A DNA stretch of 5,552 nucleotides, taken from positions 1 through 5,552 of the forward strand of contig CAMPHB010000103.1 of the NCBI GenBank assembly GCA_946885755.1, given 5' to 3'. The notes under the pieces were generated by a model. It had not been told where the DNA came from, did no database searches, and worked only from the letters and a program-made list of their open reading frames with translations. Position 1 is the first letter of the stretch, and each line of letters begins with the position of its first letter. The stretch comes from an uncultured Methylophaga sp. (lineage in GTDB: Bacteria; Pseudomonadota; Gammaproteobacteria; Nitrosococcales; Methylophagaceae). Position numbers and translations under genes: made by a program. Shown here piece by piece: positions 1-5,552 of this stretch.

Positions 1-83
1 CGATGGAAGAAGGTTTACGTTTTGCTATTCGTGAAGGCGGCCGCACTGTTGGTGCCGGTGTCGTTAGTAAAATCACTGAGTAA
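1..83 (+). CDS. tuf: Elongation factor Tu, C-terminal end (partial, 5' end outside window)
   Basis: These are the last 26 full codons and the stop of EF-Tu, the GTPase that carries aminoacyl-tRNA to the ribosomal A site. The visible peptide begins [20 protein letters not shown] and ends VSKITE. The [15 protein letters not shown] core is the signature end of the third (beta-barrel) domain of EF-Tu. The GTPase domain lies upstream of the window. The reading frame closes with two tandem in-frame stops, TAA TAA (81-86), a common safeguard in highly expressed genes. Its position directly before rpsJ matches the tufA copy at the end of the str operon in E. coli. The last residues differ from the E. 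coli ending (VVAKVLG), which argues against an enteric host. Whether the genome has a second tuf copy cannot be seen from here. Confidence 0.97.
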   Translation, partial: MEEGLRFAIREGGRTVGAGVVSKITE

Positions 84-88
84 TAAAA

Positions 89-403
89 ATGGCTGCAACT
101 CAAACTATTAGAATCCGGCTGAAATCTTTCGATCATCGTTTGATCGATCAATCAGCAAAAGAAATCGTAGAAACTGCGAAGCGTACTGGTGCGCGTATTA
201 ATGGGCCAATCCCATTGCCGACCAAAAAAGAGCGTTTCACAATTTTGGTTTCTCCACACGTCAATAAAGATGCCCGTGATCAGTACGAGATTCGTACCCA
301 CAAGCGTCTTATGGATATTGTTGAGCCAACTGAGAAAACAGTTGATGCTCTGATGAAACTGGATCTCGCCGCTGGCGTTGATGTCCAGATCAAGTTGAAT
401 TAA
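89..403 (+). CDS. rpsJ: 30S ribosomal protein S10 (transcription factor NusE)
   Basis: S10 is a protein of the 30S head. It also acts as NusE, binding NusB in rRNA antitermination complexes and NusG to link transcription with translation (known for the family). At 104 residues it is one longer than E. coli S10. Diagnostic stretches are [14 protein letters not shown] (7-20), the loop [20 protein letters not shown] (39-58), whose extended part contacts 16S rRNA and NusB, and [12 protein letters not shown] (60-71). The C-terminal [14 protein letters not shown] is typical. The ATG at 89 is the natural start because the N-terminus then matches family length. It lies only 5 nt after the tuf stop, and the only SD-like bases are TGAG (77-80) inside the last tuf codons, so translation may be partly coupled to tuf (inference). 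It heads the S10 gene cluster. Confidence 0.99.
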   Translation: MAATQTIRIRLKSFDHRLIDQSAKEIVETAKRTGARINGPIPLPTKKERFTILVSPHVNKDARDQYEIRTHKRLMDIVEPTEKTVDALMKLDLAAGVDVQIKLN

Positions 404-416
404 GAGGGGTTGGGTC

Positions 417-1049
417 ATGACAATCGGACTCATCGGTCGTAAACGTGGTATGACACGCATCTTTTCTGAAGATGGTGTTTCAACACCGGTTACGGTAATT
501 GAAGTAGAGCCAAACCGTATCAGTCAGCTGAAAACAGCTGATGCTGATGGTTATAACGCTATTCAGGTAACTGTTGGTGCACGCAAAGCGTCACGAGTCA
601 GTAAGCCAGAAGCCGGCCATTTTGCTAAAGCTGAAGCAGCAGCTGGTCGTAAGGTTTGTGAATTCCGTGTTGAAGCACTGGACAGTTACGAAGTTGGCTC
701 GGAAATCAAAGTTGATCTGTTTGAGGCAGGTCAAAAGATTGATGTTTCAGGTCTAACCAAAGGTAAAGGCTTTGCCGGCGTTGTAAAACGTTATGGTTTC
801 GGCGGTGGTGATGCTACCCACGGTAACTCGCTGTCACATCGTGCGCCGGGTTCTATCGGCCAGTGTCAAACGCCAGGCCGTGTATTTAAAGGCAAAAAAA
901 TGGCAGGTCATATGGGTGACAAACAACGCACTCTGCAAAACCTGTCTGTCGTCAGAGTCGATGCGGAACGCAATCTGCTGTTGGTCAAAGGCTCTGTGCC
1001 TGGTGCGACCGGTAGCAATGTTGTGGTTCGTCCGGCTGTGAAAGCCTAA
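417..1049 (+). CDS. rplC: 50S ribosomal protein L3
   Basis: L3 is an early-assembly protein that binds near the 3' end of 23S rRNA and sends a long loop towards the peptidyl-transferase centre. The 210 residues compare with 209 in E. coli. The N-terminus [20 protein letters not shown] is characteristic. The central [20 protein letters not shown] and [15 protein letters not shown] lead into [19 protein letters not shown] (149-167), the loop near the catalytic centre. Gln151 aligns with E. coli Gln150, the residue N5-methylated by PrmB; the preceding residue is Cys instead of the E. coli Asn. The end [20 protein letters not shown] is highly conserved. A purine-rich SD (AGAGGGG, 403-409) sits just upstream and starts inside the rpsJ stop codon; the gap to rpsJ is 13 nt. 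Confidence 0.99.
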   Translation: MTIGLIGRKRGMTRIFSEDGVSTPVTVIEVEPNRISQLKTADADGYNAIQVTVGARKASRVSKPEAGHFAKAEAAAGRKVCEFRVEALDSYEVGSEIKVDLFEAGQKIDVSGLTKGKGFAGVVKRYGFGGGDATHGNSLSHRAPGSIGQCQTPGRVFKGKKMAGHMGDKQRTLQNLSVVRVDAERNLLLVKGSVPGATGSNVVVRPAVKA

Positions 1050-1056
1050 AGATTCT

Positions 1057-1063
1057 GAGGGGA
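1057..1063 (+). promoter_or_regulatory. Ribosome binding site that fixes the GTG start of rplD
   Basis: GAGGGGA lies 6-9 nt upstream of the GTG at 1070, depending on which bases pair with 16S rRNA. There is no ATG between the rplC stop and this GTG, and the L4 N-terminal strand would be lost with any later ATG. The site therefore decides for the GTG start. Confidence 0.75.
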
Positions 1064-1069
1064 ATAAAA

Positions 1070-1690
1070 GTGGATCTTCAGTTACATTCATTTGACGGCA
1101 AGAAAAAAGCAGGAAACATCACGGTTTCTGACGCATTGCTTGACCGCGAATACAACGAATCTCTGGTGCATCAGGTCGTTACAGCTTATATGGCCGGTGG
1201 CCGCGCTGGTACCCATGCCCAGAAAACCCGCAGCGAAGTTAGCGGCGGCGGTAGAAAGCCTTTTTCACAAAAAGGCAGTGGCCGTGCGCGTGCTGGTACT
1301 ATCCGTAGCCCTTTGTGGCGTAGTGGTGGTGTCACGTTTGCGGCAAAAAACCGTGACTACAGCCAAAAAGTTAACCGCAAGATGTATCGCAACGCGATTT
1401 CATCCATCTTGTCAGAGCTGCGTCGTAATGATGCGCTGATTGTTGTAGACAAGGTTGATCTGGATAGCCCAAAAACCAAAGATTTGTTGGCCAAAACCAG
1501 CAAGTTGGGTGTCAGCAATGCCTTGATCGTCACCGAAAATGCCGCTGGTAATCTGGCGCTGGCTTCACGCAATCTGTATGACATTGCTGCCACTGATGCA
1601 GCGCACGTTAATCCGGTTGCCCTGCTGCGTTTCGAAAAAGTGGTGATGAGTGAAGACTCAGTACGCAAGCTTGAGGAGTCATTCGCATGA
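1070..1690 (+). CDS. rplD: 50S ribosomal protein L4, GTG start
   Basis: L4 binds domain I of 23S rRNA; its extended loop forms part of the exit-tunnel constriction together with L22. In E. coli it is also the repressor of the S10 operon and it inhibits RNase E. The protein has 206 residues (E. coli 201); the extra residues are near the N-terminus. The loop [20 protein letters not shown] (59-78) and [20 protein letters not shown] identify it. Lys68 aligns with E. coli Lys63, whose change gives erythromycin resistance. The GTG start is chosen because a good SD (GAGGGGA, 1057-1063) precedes it and no ATG gives the conserved N-terminal strand. The frame ends in TGA within the ATGA overlap with rplW. 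The E. coli leader target of L4 regulation is not seen upstream of rpsJ, so autoregulation of that type is doubtful here. Confidence 0.98.
   Translation: MDLQLHSFDGKKKAGNITVSDALLDREYNESLVHQVVTAYMAGGRAGTHAQKTRSEVSGGGRKPFSQKGSGRARAGTIRSPLWRSGGVTFAAKNRDYSQKVNRKMYRNAISSILSELRRNDALIVVDKVDLDSPKTKDLLAKTSKLGVSNALIVTENAAGNLALASRNLYDIAATDAAHVNPVALLRFEKVVMSEDSVRKLEESFA
1673..1690 (+). promoter_or_regulatory. SD and ATGA stop-start overlap coupling rplD to rplW
   Basis: GAGGAG (1673-1678) is encoded within the final codons of rplD and is followed 8 nt later by ATGA, in which the rplW ATG and the rplD TGA overlap by 4 nt on the gene coordinates. This arrangement is typical of termination-reinitiation coupling. 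It also explains why rplD is the only gene here ending in TGA. Confidence 0.7.
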
Positions 1691-1980
1691 ATGCCGAACG
1701 TTTAAGCAAAATCATTATGGGTCCAGTGGTTGCTGAGAAAGCAACACGGGTGGCTGAAAATAATAATCAGGTAGTACTGAAAGTGCTGCCTAATGCCAAC
1801 AAGACAGAGATTAAATTTGCAGTTGAAAGACTGTTCGATGTCAAAGTTGCAGCTGTCAACACCAGCAGTGTTAAAGGTAAAACCAAGCGCACCGGCCGTA
1901 CTTTCGGCAAACGTAGCGACTGGAAAAAAGCCTATGTAACACTGGCCGAAGGTGCTGATCTCAACTTCCTTGGCGAATAA
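1687..1980 (+). CDS. rplW: 50S ribosomal protein L23
   Basis: L23 lies at the rim of the polypeptide exit tunnel and docks trigger factor and the signal recognition particle. It has 97 residues (E. coli 100). Recognisable parts are [12 protein letters not shown] near the N-terminus, the central [23 protein letters not shown], the basic tunnel-loop segment [20 protein letters not shown] and the ending [16 protein letters not shown]. Glu17 aligns with E. coli Glu18, the residue needed for trigger factor binding. The ATG overlaps the rplD stop as ATGA (1687-1690), and the SD GAGGAG (1673-1678) lies inside the end of rplD. This implies translational coupling that keeps L4 and L23 output matched (inference). 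Confidence 0.99.
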   Translation: MNAERLSKIIMGPVVAEKATRVAENNNQVVLKVLPNANKTEIKFAVERLFDVKVAAVNTSSVKGKTKRTGRTFGKRSDWKKAYVTLAEGADLNFLGE

Positions 1981-2005
1981 ATAGAATACGGGTGAGGAAT
2001 CAGGA

Positions 2006-2833
2006 ATGGCATTAAGAAAGGCTAAACCTACATCAGCTGGTCGCCGATTTGTAGTAGAAATCAGCACCCCTGATCTGTACACCGGTGCGCCGTACGCGCC
2101 ACTGGTTGAGAAGAAATCTAAAAACGGTGGCCGTAACAATGCGGGTCGCATCACTGTGCGTCATAAAGGCGGTGGTCATAAGCAACGTTACCGTTTAGTG
2201 GATTTTAAACGTAATAAAGATGGCATCCCGGCAACAGTCGAACGGATTGAATATGATCCTAATCGTACTGCGCACATTGCCCTGCTGAACTACGCGGATG
2301 GTGAAAAGCGTTACATCATTGCACCTAAAGGTGTGACAGCCGGTGATCGTCTGGATTCAGGTGACGAAGCCTCAATCCGTGCCGGTAACTGTCTGAAACT
2401 GTCAGCTATTCCATTGGGTAGCACAGTTCATTGTATCGAGCTTAAGCCAGGTAAAGGTGCCCAGTTGGCACGTAGCGCCGGTAGCAGCGCGCAATATGTT
2501 GCCCGTGAAAACGGTTATGCAACGATTCGTCTGCGTAGTGGCGAAACCCGCAAAGTGCCGCTGGATTGTAAAGCGACTTTAGGTGAAGTGGGCAATGGCG
2601 AACATTCATTACGTTCACTGGGTAAAGCTGGTGCTAAACGCTGGCGCGGTGTTCGGCCGACCGTTCGTGGTGTGGTCATGAACCCGGTAGACCATCCACA
2701 TGGTGGTGGTGAGGGCCGTACCTCTGGTGGTCGTCACCCTGTTACACCTTGGGGTGTGCCGACTAAAGGCTACAAAACTCGTAAGAACAAACGTACGGAC
2801 AATATGATCGTACGTCGTCGTAACCGTAAATAA
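2006..2833 (+). CDS. rplB: 50S ribosomal protein L2
   Basis: L2 is a large primary 23S rRNA-binding protein needed for subunit association and for peptidyl-transferase activity in reconstitution experiments. It has 275 residues (E. coli 273). The N-terminal region has [20 protein letters not shown] (about 44-63). The OB-fold and SH3-like RNA-binding domains cover roughly 60-200, with [20 protein letters not shown] and [20 protein letters not shown]. The C-terminal block [20 protein letters not shown] contains the His230/His232 pair, matching the region of the functionally essential E. coli His229. The basic C-terminus [16 protein letters not shown] is typical. The start is supported by the SD GAGGA (1994-1998) with 7-nt spacing; the nearer AGGA (2002-2005) abuts the ATG and is too close to be the SD. 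It is the largest gene in the window. Confidence 0.99.
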   Translation: MALRKAKPTSAGRRFVVEISTPDLYTGAPYAPLVEKKSKNGGRNNAGRITVRHKGGGHKQRYRLVDFKRNKDGIPATVERIEYDPNRTAHIALLNYADGEKRYIIAPKGVTAGDRLDSGDEASIRAGNCLKLSAIPLGSTVHCIELKPGKGAQLARSAGSSAQYVARENGYATIRLRSGETRKVPLDCKATLGEVGNGEHSLRSLGKAGAKRWRGVRPTVRGVVMNPVDHPHGGGEGRTSGGRHPVTPWGVPTKGYKTRKNKRTDNMIVRRRNRK

Positions 2834-2852
2834 AGAAGGCTAGGAATTTCAC

Positions 2853-3128
2853 ATGCCGCGTTCAATTAAAAAAGGTCCGTTTATAGACCAGCACCTTGAA
2901 AAGAAGGTCTTGGAAGCGATCGAAGCCAACAACAAACGTCCGATCAAAACCTGGTCGCGCCGTTCAATGATTTCGCCAGAAATGATTGGCCTGACTTTGG
3001 CTGTTCACAATGGTAAACAACACGTTCCTGTGTTTGTTACAGAAGATATGGTAGGGCATAAGTTAGGTGAGTTTTCACCAACACGGACCTTTAAAGGTCA
3101 TGCCGCTGATAAGAAAGCGAAGCGATAA
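2853..3128 (+). CDS. rpsS: 30S ribosomal protein S19
   Basis: S19 is a head protein of the small subunit that pairs with S13, contacts the A-site region and forms an intersubunit bridge. The 91 residues compare with 92 in E. coli. The family signature is clear: [15 protein letters not shown] at the N-terminus, [20 protein letters not shown] (31-50), [20 protein letters not shown] (51-70) and [21 protein letters not shown] at the C-terminus. SD AGGA (2842-2845) lies 7 nt before the ATG. The gene follows rplB after 19 nt and precedes rplV by 9 nt, the conserved order. One rare ATA codon encodes Ile11 in the conserved GPFID motif; otherwise nothing is unusual. Confidence 0.99.
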   Translation: MPRSIKKGPFIDQHLEKKVLEAIEANNKRPIKTWSRRSMISPEMIGLTLAVHNGKQHVPVFVTEDMVGHKLGEFSPTRTFKGHAADKKAKR

Positions 3129-3137
3129 GGTTTAGAT

Positions 3138-3470
3138 ATGGCGACGAAAGCACAACTCACTTATGCACGCATTTCTGCACAGAAAGTGCGATTAGTGGCT
3201 GACCAGATCCGTGGTTTGCCAGTAGAGCGGGCAATTAACCTCTTGGCATTCAGCCCGAAAAAAGCCGCTGTTTTAGTAAAAGGCGTGCTGGACTCTGCAA
3301 TTGCCAACGCGGAACACAATGATGGGGCAGACATTGACGAATTGTATGTCTCAGCTGTCATGGTTGATGACGGTCCGACTATGAAACGTATGTCACCACG
3401 CGCTAAAGGCCGTGGTAACCGTATCCTTAAACGTACAAGCCACATCACAGTGGTTGAAGACGAAACGTAA
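3138..3470 (+). CDS. rplV: 50S ribosomal protein L22
   Basis: L22 contacts all six domains of 23S rRNA, and its beta-hairpin lines the exit tunnel at the constriction opposite L4. It has 110 residues, the same as E. coli. Diagnostic segments are [15 protein letters not shown] (12-26), [20 protein letters not shown] (39-58), [13 protein letters not shown] and the hairpin [20 protein letters not shown] (79-98). Met82-Lys83-Arg84 is the same triplet at the same numbers whose deletion gives erythromycin resistance in E. coli; it is intact here. The N-terminal ten residues differ from E. coli, as is common outside the enterics. The SD TAAGG (3126-3130) begins at the rpsS stop codon, so the two genes are tightly joined. 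Confidence 0.99.
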   Translation: MATKAQLTYARISAQKVRLVADQIRGLPVERAINLLAFSPKKAAVLVKGVLDSAIANAEHNDGADIDELYVSAVMVDDGPTMKRMSPRAKGRGNRILKRTSHITVVEDET

Positions 3471-3482
3471 GAGAGACTACTT

Positions 3483-4145
3483 ATGGGACAAAAGGTTCAC
3501 CCAACAGGTTTCAGACTTGGTATAATTAAAGATTGGAATTCGATCTGGTATGCAGATTCAGCCAATTTTTCAGATATGTTAAACAACGACCTTAAGGTTC
3601 GTAGTTATCTGAAACAAAAGCTGTCGCATGCCTCTGTCAGCAAAATTCAAATCGACAGACCAGCGAAGAATGCCAAAATCACCATTCACACTGCCCGTCC
3701 AGGCATCGTGATCGGTAAAAAAGGCGAAGACATTGATAAGCTGCGCCAAGAAGCGTCAGAAATCATGGGTATTCCTGTTAATGTCGGCGTCGAAGAAATT
3801 CGTAAGCCTGAGCTGGACGCAACCCTGGTTGCCGAAAGTGTCGCTCAGCAGCTTGAACGTCGCATTATGTTCCGCCGTGCTATGAAACGTGCCGTCACCA
3901 ATACCATGCGTCTTGGTGCTGAAGGTATTCGTATTAATGTTGCCGGTCGTTTAAATGGTGCTGAAATCGCCCGTACCGAATGGTACCGCGAAGGCCGTGT
4001 TCCACTGCATACCCTGCGTGCGGACATTGATTATGGTACGGCAGAAGCCAAAACCACTTACGGCATCATTGGCGTGAAGGTTTGGATTTTCAAAGGTGAA
4101 GTATTTGACGCTCAGGCGCAAAACACACCTGCAGCAGAGAAATAA
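3483..4145 (+). CDS. rpsC: 30S ribosomal protein S3
   Basis: S3 lies on the solvent side of the 30S head at the mRNA entry tunnel and contributes to the helicase activity of the ribosome. It has 220 residues (E. coli 233). After [20 protein letters not shown] comes a type II KH domain with the GXXG loop GKKG at 78-81 ([15 protein letters not shown]). The C-terminal domain includes [14 protein letters not shown]; Arg131, Arg132 and Lys135 match the E. coli helicase residues at the same numbers. [20 protein letters not shown] and [20 protein letters not shown] are fully typical. The lysine-rich tail of the E. coli protein is absent and replaced by a short AAEK ending, a length variation seen in the family. 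The SD is a modest GAGAG (3471-3475). Near the 5' end, codons 11-15 use rare AGA and ATA and spell an extended -10 promoter motif (separate entry). Confidence 0.99.
   Translation: MGQKVHPTGFRLGIIKDWNSIWYADSANFSDMLNNDLKVRSYLKQKLSHASVSKIQIDRPAKNAKITIHTARPGIVIGKKGEDIDKLRQEASEIMGIPVNVGVEEIRKPELDATLVAESVAQQLERRIMFRRAMKRAVTNTMRLGAEGIRINVAGRLNGAEIARTEWYREGRVPLHTLRADIDYGTAEAKTTYGIIGVKVWIFKGEVFDAQAQNTPAAEK
3518..3526 (+). promoter_or_regulatory. Possible intragenic extended -10 promoter in rpsC
   Basis: The bases TGGTATAAT are a perfect match to the sigma-70 extended -10 consensus (TGnTATAAT). They fall in codons 12-15 of rpsC, using the rare Ile codon ATA. The best -35 candidate is TTCACC (3496-3501), four of six matches, with a 19-nt spacer that is longer than ideal. 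Extended -10 promoters tolerate a poor -35. If used, transcription would start about 3533, inside rpsC, and could add extra mRNA for rplP and downstream genes. The surrounding peptide is conserved in S3, so the match may be chance. Confidence 0.22.
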
Positions 4146-4156
4146 GGTTATAACCG

Positions 4157-4570
4157 ATGTTACAGCCAAAAAGAACGAAATTTAGAAAGCAGCAGAAGCT
4201 GCGCAACCGGGGTATGGCCCACCGTGGCGCCAAAGTTAGCTTTGGTGAGTTCGGTCTGAAGTCATTAGATCGCGGTCGTATTACGGCACGTCAGATTGAG
4301 GCGGCTCGTCGTGCGATGACCCGTCACATCAAGCGTGGCGGTAAGATCTGGATCCGTGTGTTCCCGGATAAGCCGATTTCCAGCAAACCTCTGGAAGTTC
4401 GTCAGGGTAAAGGTAAAGGTAATGTGGAATATTGGGTTGCCAATGTGCAGCCGGGCCGCATGCTTTATGAAATGGAAGGTGTTTCTGAAGAGATTGCACG
4501 TGAAGCATTCCGTCTTGCAGCAGCAAAGCTTCCTGTTAAAACGACATTTGTAACGCGGGCGATACTGTAA
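4157..4570 (+). CDS. rplP: 50S ribosomal protein L16
   Basis: L16 binds between the A- and P-site regions of the 50S subunit, helps position tRNA and is a late assembly protein. It has 137 residues (E. coli 136). The start [14 protein letters not shown] and the block [20 protein letters not shown] (40-59) are diagnostic, followed by [20 protein letters not shown] and [20 protein letters not shown]. Arg82 aligns with E. coli Arg81, the residue hydroxylated by the oxygenase YcfD (RoxA), so the modification site is preserved; whether the enzyme exists here is unknown. The end [20 protein letters not shown] is typical. The SD TAAGG (4143-4147) overlaps the rpsC stop. The stop TAA overlaps the rpmC start and is followed in frame by TGA, a tandem stop. 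Confidence 0.99.
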   Translation: MLQPKRTKFRKQQKLRNRGMAHRGAKVSFGEFGLKSLDRGRITARQIEAARRAMTRHIKRGGKIWIRVFPDKPISSKPLEVRQGKGKGNVEYWVANVQPGRMLYEMEGVSEEIAREAFRLAAAKLPVKTTFVTRAIL

Positions 4571-4573
4571 TGA
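4568..4573 (+). promoter_or_regulatory. TAATG stop-start junction of rplP and rpmC with tandem stop
   Basis: The rplP stop TAA and the rpmC ATG share one A (4570). In the rplP frame the next codon is TGA (4571-4573), giving a backup stop. No clear SD precedes rpmC, so reinitiation by ribosomes that finish rplP is the likely way rpmC is translated. Confidence 0.6.
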
Positions 4574-4752
4574 AAGCGAGCGAAATCAGACAAAAATCTG
4601 CCGAAGACGTAGCCAAAGAGCTGGCTGAGCTTCACAAAGAGCAGTTCAATTTGCGGATGCAGCACGCCACCGGTCAGCTGCAACGTAGTAGTGAGTTGAA
4701 GCGTGTGCGCCGGGACATTGCGCGCATCAAGACTGTACAGACCGAGAAATAA
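4570..4752 (+). CDS. rpmC: 50S ribosomal protein L29
   Basis: L29 is a small two-helix (coiled) protein at the exit-tunnel rim next to L23, contributing to the docking platform for nascent-chain factors. It has 60 residues (E. coli 63). [18 protein letters not shown] forms the first helix, the signature [15 protein letters not shown] (24-38) spans the turn, and [11 protein letters not shown] lies in the second helix. The start codon shares its A with the rplP stop (TAATG, 4568-4572). No convincing SD precedes it; the upstream bases are pyrimidine- and GC-mixed. Translation therefore probably depends on ribosomes terminating on rplP (inference). The frame ends with tandem stops TAA TAG (4750-4755). 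Confidence 0.98.
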   Translation: MKASEIRQKSAEDVAKELAELHKEQFNLRMQHATGQLQRSSELKRVRRDIARIKTVQTEK

Positions 4753-4764
4753 TAGGGCACTGAA

Positions 4765-5025
4765 ATGAGTGAACAAGAAAATCAAGCACGTTCTTTAGTG
4801 GGTCGTGTCGTCAGTGACAAGATGGATAAAACCATCACGGTTCTGGTTGAACGCAGTGTTGCGCATCCGATCTACAAAAAATATGTAAAACGTTCTACCA
4901 AGCTGCATGTGCATGACGAAAACAATGATTGCAACATTGGCGACGTAGTTAGTGTTGCCTCGTCGCGTCCACTGTCTAAGACAAAGTGCTGGAAGCTGGT
5001 CGATATCATCGAACGTGCGAAATAA
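4765..5025 (+). CDS. rpsQ: 30S ribosomal protein S17
   Basis: S17 is an OB-fold primary 16S rRNA-binding protein of the 30S body, needed early in assembly. It has 86 residues (E. coli 84). The signatures are [20 protein letters not shown] (11-30), [19 protein letters not shown] (34-52), [18 protein letters not shown] and the C-terminal [11 protein letters not shown]. The hydrophilic start [10 protein letters not shown] varies within the family. An AGGG SD (4754-4757) lies 7 nt before the ATG. In E. coli this is the last gene of the S10 operon; here rplN follows after 26 nt with no terminator-like hairpin, so the transcript very likely continues. Confidence 0.99.
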   Translation: MSEQENQARSLVGRVVSDKMDKTITVLVERSVAHPIYKKYVKRSTKLHVHDENNDCNIGDVVSVASSRPLSKTKCWKLVDIIERAK

Positions 5026-5051
5026 GCAAAATTCAGTTTGGAGTTTAGACC

Positions 5052-5420
5052 ATGATTCAAATGCAAAGCAGTCTGGAAGTGGCCGATAACAGTGGCGCTA
5101 AACGGGTAGAGTGCATCAAAGTTTTAGGCGGTTCACACCGTCGTTATGCGGGCATCGGTGATGTGATTAAAGTCACTATCAAAGAAGCTGCACCGCGTGG
5201 CAAAGTAAAAAAAGGTGACGTGCATAACGCCGTTATCGTGAGAACCCGTAAGGGCGTGCGTCGTCCAGATGGTTCTGTTGTGCGTTTCGACAGCAATGCT
5301 GCGGTACTGCTGAACGCTGCGCATCAACCAATTGGTACGCGTATTTTCGGCCCGGTCACACGTGAGCTTCGTGGTGAAAAATTCATGAAGATCATTTCGT
5401 TGGCACCGGAAGTACTTTAA
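5052..5420 (+). CDS. rplN: 50S ribosomal protein L14
   Basis: L14 sits on the interface side of the 50S subunit, contacts 16S rRNA in an intersubunit bridge and is the binding site of the silencing factor RsfS. It has 122 residues (E. coli 123). It opens with [20 protein letters not shown] and has the signature [20 protein letters not shown] (21-40). Then follow [40 protein letters not shown] and the invariant end [24 protein letters not shown] (5040-5043) is a good SD at 8-nt spacing. In E. coli rplN is the first gene of the spc operon with its own promoter in the upstream spacer; the spacer here is too short for that arrangement. Confidence 0.99.
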   Translation: MIQMQSSLEVADNSGAKRVECIKVLGGSHRRYAGIGDVIKVTIKEAAPRGKVKKGDVHNAVIVRTRKGVRRPDGSVVRFDSNAAVLLNAAHQPIGTRIFGPVTRELRGEKFMKIISLAPEVL

Positions 5421-5436
5421 TCAGGAGCGCTGAGTA

Positions 5437-5552
5437 ATGGAAAGGTTAGTAAAAGGCGATCAAGTCGTCGTCACGGCCGGTAAGGATCGTGGCAAACAAG
5501 GCGAAATCCTGCGTCGGGTCGAAGGTGGTAAGTTTGTTGTGCAAGGCATCAA
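5437..5552 (+). CDS. rplX: 50S ribosomal protein L24, N-terminal part (cut by window end)
   Basis: Thirty-eight complete codons of L24 are visible before the window ends. L24 is a primary 23S rRNA-binding protein that initiates 50S assembly and lies near the tunnel exit. The peptide begins [20 protein letters not shown] and continues [18 protein letters not shown]. This is a KOW motif: [19 protein letters not shown], with the conserved Gly of GKDRGK. The usual family length is about 105 residues, so roughly two thirds lie downstream. The start ATG is supported by a strong SD AGGAG (5423-5427) with 9-nt spacing and a 16-nt gap from rplN. Its place after rplN is the conserved spc order, in which rplE is expected next. 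Confidence 0.96.
   Translation, partial: MERLVKGDQVVVTAGKDRGKQGEILRRVEGGKFVVQGI

Noticed and set aside
68..73. TAAAAT near the end of tuf as the -10 of an S10 promoter
   Set aside because: No acceptable -35 at 16-18 nt upstream; the stretch encodes the normal VVSKITE end of EF-Tu.
131..150. Three GATC sites and the palindrome TGATCGATCA in rpsJ, suggestive of a Dam-dependent signal
   Set aside because: The bases encode the conserved FDHRLIDQ of S10, where GAT and ATC codons produce GATC naturally.
152..460. Minus-strand open frames over rpsJ/rplC, rplD, rplW/rplB and other genes
   Set aside because: They lie antisense to unmistakable ribosomal genes, resemble no known protein, and follow from the codon bias of the opposite strand.
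552..557. TATAAC box in rplC as a possible internal promoter
   Set aside because: The TG dinucleotide is misplaced for an extended -10, and the -35 candidate CTGAAA has 18-nt spacing with only four matches.
894..900. Run of seven A in rplC, a possible slippery site for frameshifting
   Set aside because: It encodes the conserved KKM of the L3 loop, the frame stays open to the normal end, and I see no stimulatory element or useful alternative frame.
5207..5213. Second run of seven A, in rplN
   Set aside because: It encodes the conserved KVKKGD of L14; no sign of programmed slippage.
1..5552. Search for an undescribed system, inserted gene, mobile element or CRISPR array
   Set aside because: All gaps are 26 nt or less, every frame is a standard ribosomal protein in conserved order, and no repeats of note are visible.

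Overview
The window is a continuous run of translation genes, all on the + strand. It starts in the last codons of an elongation factor Tu gene, runs through the whole S10 ribosomal-protein operon (rpsJ-rplC-rplD-rplW-rplB-rpsS-rplV-rpsC-rplP-rpmC-rpsQ) and enters the spc operon (rplN, then the first 38 codons of rplX). Every product is recognisable from its sequence and the gene order is the classical bacterial one. Nothing is missing, inserted, frameshifted or inverted.

The proteins look gammaproteobacterial but not enteric. L2, L14, L16, L3 and S3 are close to the Escherichia coli proteins as I recall them, while L4 has a slightly longer N-terminus, S3 lacks the long basic C-terminal tail and EF-Tu ends in VVSKITE. 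G+C is moderate, roughly half by eye. I cannot name the genus.

Layout: the tuf 3' end (1-83) is followed after 5 nt by rpsJ. Genes are then separated by 9-26 nt, except for two overlaps: rplD/rplW share ATGA and rplP/rpmC share the A of TAATG. The longest non-coding stretches are 26 nt (rpsQ-rplN) and 25 nt (rplW-rplB), so there is no gene-free region to describe. Most genes have a purine-rich Shine-Dalgarno (SD) sequence 7-9 nt before the start; rpmC does not and rpsJ has only a weak one. All complete reading frames end in TAA except rplD, which ends in TGA because of its overlap. I see no Rho-independent terminator, tRNA, mobile element or CRISPR array.

Functionally the genes supply 30S proteins (S10, S19, S3, S17) and 50S proteins (L3, L4, L23, L2, L22, L16, L29, L14, L24), including the polypeptide exit tunnel wall and rim (L4, L22, L23, L29, L24) and the peptidyl-transferase surroundings (L2, L3, L16). 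The two points of most regulatory interest are that neither the E. coli-type S10 leader upstream of rpsJ nor a spacer for the spc promoter before rplN is present, suggesting one long str-S10-spc transcription unit. A secondary point is a consensus extended -10 motif inside rpsC. I found no undescribed biological system here.
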